This document shows positions 61,981 to 64,000 of a DNA stretch of 64,000 nt, piece by piece. Origin of the DNA: Dokdonella sp. (GTDB lineage: Bacteria > Pseudomonadota > Gammaproteobacteria > Xanthomonadales > Rhodanobacteraceae); NCBI GenBank assembly GCA_016712865.1, contig JADJQH010000008.1, forward strand, positions 372,001 through 436,000, in the 5' to 3' direction. The notes below the pieces were generated by a model. It was not told the origin of the DNA. It did no database searches and saw only the letters and a program-made list of their open reading frames with translations. Position 1 is the first letter of the stretch; each line of letters opens with the position of its first letter. A program made the position numbers and the translations under genes.

Positions 61981-63329
61981 CAACGTTTCCGGCGCCGGCG
62001 CCAGATCCACAATCCGCTGCCCGCAAGCAGCAGCGGGAGTACCAGGAGAAAAGCAAAACTCAGCACGCTGAGCGCCGGGCCAGACAGGGCGATGGTGCGG
62101 TCCGTGGCCACCGGTTCGGCAATAGTTATCAAAGCGTCATCGGCCAGCAGCCAGTCGAAGATGCGCGTGCCGAGATCGCGATTGCCACCGTTGCCGATAA
62201 AGCTGTTGGAGATGAAATCGCCATCGCCGATCACCACCACGCGCTGTTCGGTTTTGGCCGGGCTGGGCGACAGGCGGGTCAAGGCCAGCCCGATATCCAG
62301 CGGGCCGGAAAATTCGCCGTCATCGCCATCGAAGCGGATGCTGCCCTCCGCTTCGCCAGCCTGTGGAATGTGGCCGGTTTCGGTCCACGACAGTTTGGAA
62401 GTTTGCAGGAACGGCGTGATGCTCCAGTCGGGCGGCGTGATCTGCGCCAGCGCCACCGGCTGCGGAAACAGGGTGCTCAGGTCCAGGCCCTGGACGATGG
62501 CATGGTCGGGATAGGCGCTGAGCGCGACCATGCTCGGATCCTCGATGCCGAGGGCCTGGCCCGCACCATCGACGACGATGCCATCGAGCACACGGATGGA
62601 GAGGGCATGGGCAAGCCGATCCAGGCCGTTCTTTTCTCCGGCTTCGAGCATCCACAACAGGTTGCCGCCGCGTTGCAGGTATTCATCGACCTTGCCGACG
62701 GAGGCGGCATCGAGCGCGACGCGCGGATTGGCGATCACCAGCAAGTCGAGGTTGTCGGGAATCGTCTCCAGCGTGCTCAGTGCGACGTTGACTGGGCGGA
62801 TGCCGCGTTGTTTCAAGGCATCGCCGAATTGCCCGAGATCGGCATTGGCAACGCCATCCGGCTTGCGTTCGCCTTCGCCTTCGAGAAACCCGACCAGGGA
62901 TTCGCGTGCGCGCGACAGGCGCAACAAGGCGCTGCTGACATCGGTTTCGCTCAGCGAGCGCAGGCGCTCGCTACGAGAGTTGTAGCGGACGTCCATTTCG
63001 CCGTTGATCTGCACCCCGGCAGCGCGCATGGCATTGGGGTCGGCATCGGGATCGACGAAGCGCAGGCTCAGGTCCGGCTTGATCCGCGAATAACGGGCCA
63101 GGAAATCACCGATGGTCTTGCGCAATTCGCCGTGCGGGCGCGCGTAGGAAATGATTTCAACCGGGCCCTTGAGCGATTTCAGCAGCTCGACAGATGCCGG
63201 GCCAAGGCTCGCACGCTGCGTGCGGCTCCAGTCCTGCACGAAGCCATGACGCGTGCTCAGGAATCCGATCAGTAGCGCGAGCGCGATCAGCAACAGGGCG
63301 TGGAAGAGATTGGTCAGGCGTGTGCTCAT
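61980..63329 (-). CDS. GldG-like ABC transporter auxiliary protein
   Basis: 449 aa. One N-terminal and one C-terminal membrane helix bracket a large extracytoplasmic part: LLKSLKGPVEIISYARP, DFLARYSRIKPDLSLRFVDPDADPNAMRAAG, SALLRLSRARESLVGFLEGEGER and LDLLVIANPRVALDAASVGKVDEYLQRGGNLLWMLE, the GldG/IFT52-like pattern. Ends LLPLLLAGSGLWIWRRRRKR. Its ATG is 3 bases from the upstream permease stop. Confidence 0.85.
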   Translation of the reverse strand: MSTRLTNLFHALLLIALALLIGFLSTRHGFVQDWSRTQRASLGPASVELLKSLKGPVEIISYARPHGELRKTIGDFLARYSRIKPDLSLRFVDPDADPNAMRAAGVQINGEMDVRYNSRSERLRSLSETDVSSALLRLSRARESLVGFLEGEGERKPDGVANADLGQFGDALKQRGIRPVNVALSTLETIPDNLDLLVIANPRVALDAASVGKVDEYLQRGGNLLWMLEAGEKNGLDRLAHALSIRVLDGIVVDGAGQALGIEDPSMVALSAYPDHAIVQGLDLSTLFPQPVALAQITPPDWSITPFLQTSKLSWTETGHIPQAGEAEGSIRFDGDDGEFSGPLDIGLALTRLSPSPAKTEQRVVVIGDGDFISNSFIGNGGNRDLGTRIFDWLLADDALITIAEPVATDRTIALSGPALSVLSFAFLLVLPLLLAGSGLWIWRRRRKR

Positions 63330-63332
63330 CGC

Positions 63333-64000
63333 TCAACCATGCGCCCGCAGGCCATCCAGCCGGCGCCCGGCAAACAGCAGTGCCAGCGTGGTCAGCAACA
63401 GGAAATAGACGATATCCACGCTGGCAACCAGGCCGAACAGGAAGGGTTCAAGATGCGTGGACAGGGACAGCCAGTTGATCAGCGCATTGTCGATGCCCTG
63501 GAAGCGCGCTCCCATGTCGAGCATGGCAAGAAAGCTGCCGATCACCAGGGCCGCAGCCGCCGCCAGCGCCGGATGCGAAGTCCAGGCGGAGCAGGCGATG
63601 CCGATGGCGGTCAGTGCACCGGCATACAGCAACAGCCCGAGTGCTGCCGCCGCCAGGCGCCCGAGGTCCATGTCCGTGCCAAAGTGCAGGGCCAGCGGCA
63701 TAGCCAGCGCGATCACAACCACCAGGGCGACCAGCGCATAGGCGCCAAGGAACTTGCCGAGCACGATGCGCAGGTTGCCGATGCCCGCAGCCAGCAGCAA
63801 CGGCAGGCTGTGGTTCCTGCGCTCTCCGGCAAGGCTGCGCATGGTGGCGAGCGGCACGATCAGCATGAGAAGTCCGGACAGGCTGCGCAGCAAGGGAATT
63901 GCAATCAGGTCAGTCGCGCCCTGGGAATTCGGCACGTTGGCGAGCTTCGGCACGATGCGCAGGTAGGCATCCAGCGCAACCAGAAACTGCCAGGCGAGCA
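63333..64000 (-). CDS. GldF-like ABC-2 permease, 5' end beyond window
   Basis: The frame stays open to the window edge, so the start lies beyond 64000. Six or so hydrophobic segments; the block MLIVPLATMRSLAGERRNHSLPLLLAAGIGNLRIVLGKFLGAYALVALVVVIAL is the ABC-2 permease pattern of GldF. Together with GldG and the DUF4340 protein it forms the membrane part of an ABC exporter whose ATPase should lie just outside the window. Confidence 0.85.
   Translation of the reverse strand, partial: LAWQFLVALDAYLRIVPKLANVPNSQGATDLIAIPLLRSLSGLLMLIVPLATMRSLAGERRNHSLPLLLAAGIGNLRIVLGKFLGAYALVALVVVIALAMPLALHFGTDMDLGRLAAAALGLLLYAGALTAIGIACSAWTSHPALAAAAALVIGSFLAMLDMGARFQGIDNALINWLSLSTHLEPFLFGLVASVDIVYFLLLTTLALLFAGRRLDGLRAHG

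Overview
The window is GC-rich (roughly 60-65 %), densely packed gammaproteobacterial DNA. The gene set (rdgC, ttcA, plsB, tatABC, glyQS, tdk, rep, mutM, mnmG, a PhoPQ-like pair, a TonB-dependent receptor, an IPTL-CTERM-like secreted protein) and an integron attC site fit Xanthomonadales/Lysobacterales. That placement is inference from gene content; there is no rRNA or tRNA gene in the window to confirm it.

Layout. 1-3054: end of a GMC oxidoreductase, then a translationally coupled DUF898 membrane protein and M48 metallopeptidase. 3055-4980: a lower-GC accessory patch with one attC recombination site, a truncated second attC, two cassette-like genes (one apparently frameshifted) and a VapBC toxin-antitoxin pair; no integrase is present. 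4986-9972: etfBA, an ATP-grasp ligase and a TonB-dependent receptor. 9991-22442: a cell-surface glycan cluster. It holds a GT2/GT4/sulfotransferase fusion, a two-gene ABC-2 exporter, a GT-C membrane transferase, a transglutaminase-like exported protein, a DUF4214 protein and three GT4 transferases, two of them a recent tandem duplication. 22454-24827: PhoPQ-like two-component system plus a PepSY protein. 24929-28576: CtlX-like hydrolase, tag, threonine/serine dehydratase-like enzyme and small proteins.

28577-29255 is a gene-free, strongly hairpin-forming stretch with a perfect TATAAT, a candidate structured RNA upstream of mnmG. 29256-38391: mnmG, lipoprotein, FHA-GGDEF cyclase, glyQS and an orphan GspE/PilB ATPase. 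A 44-base poly-G run follows. 38693-42225: small CopG-like protein, tatABC (tatC carries a one-base frameshift), SYLF protein and a sorted secreted propeller-like protein. 42370-53135: hemH, hydrolase, YgjP-like protease, rdgC, ttcA, DUF465 protein, plsB, lipoproteins, acid phosphatase and an AI-2E-family permease.

53136-54375 is a repeat locus: eight head-to-tail 106-bp units with a REP-like palindrome, flanked by copies of other palindromic elements. After rep (54376-56352) comes a degraded defence/toxin-antitoxin-like island (56470-59499): a PD-(D/E)XK-like protein, a HEPN-like fragment, a phosphoribosyltransferase, and a CopG antitoxin whose ParE-like toxin has lost its middle. The window ends with tdk, mutM and the DUF4340/GldG/GldF part of an ABC exporter that runs off the edge.

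The least explained loci are the 106-bp REP array, the PRTase/nuclease island, the integrase-less cassettes and the hairpin region before mnmG.
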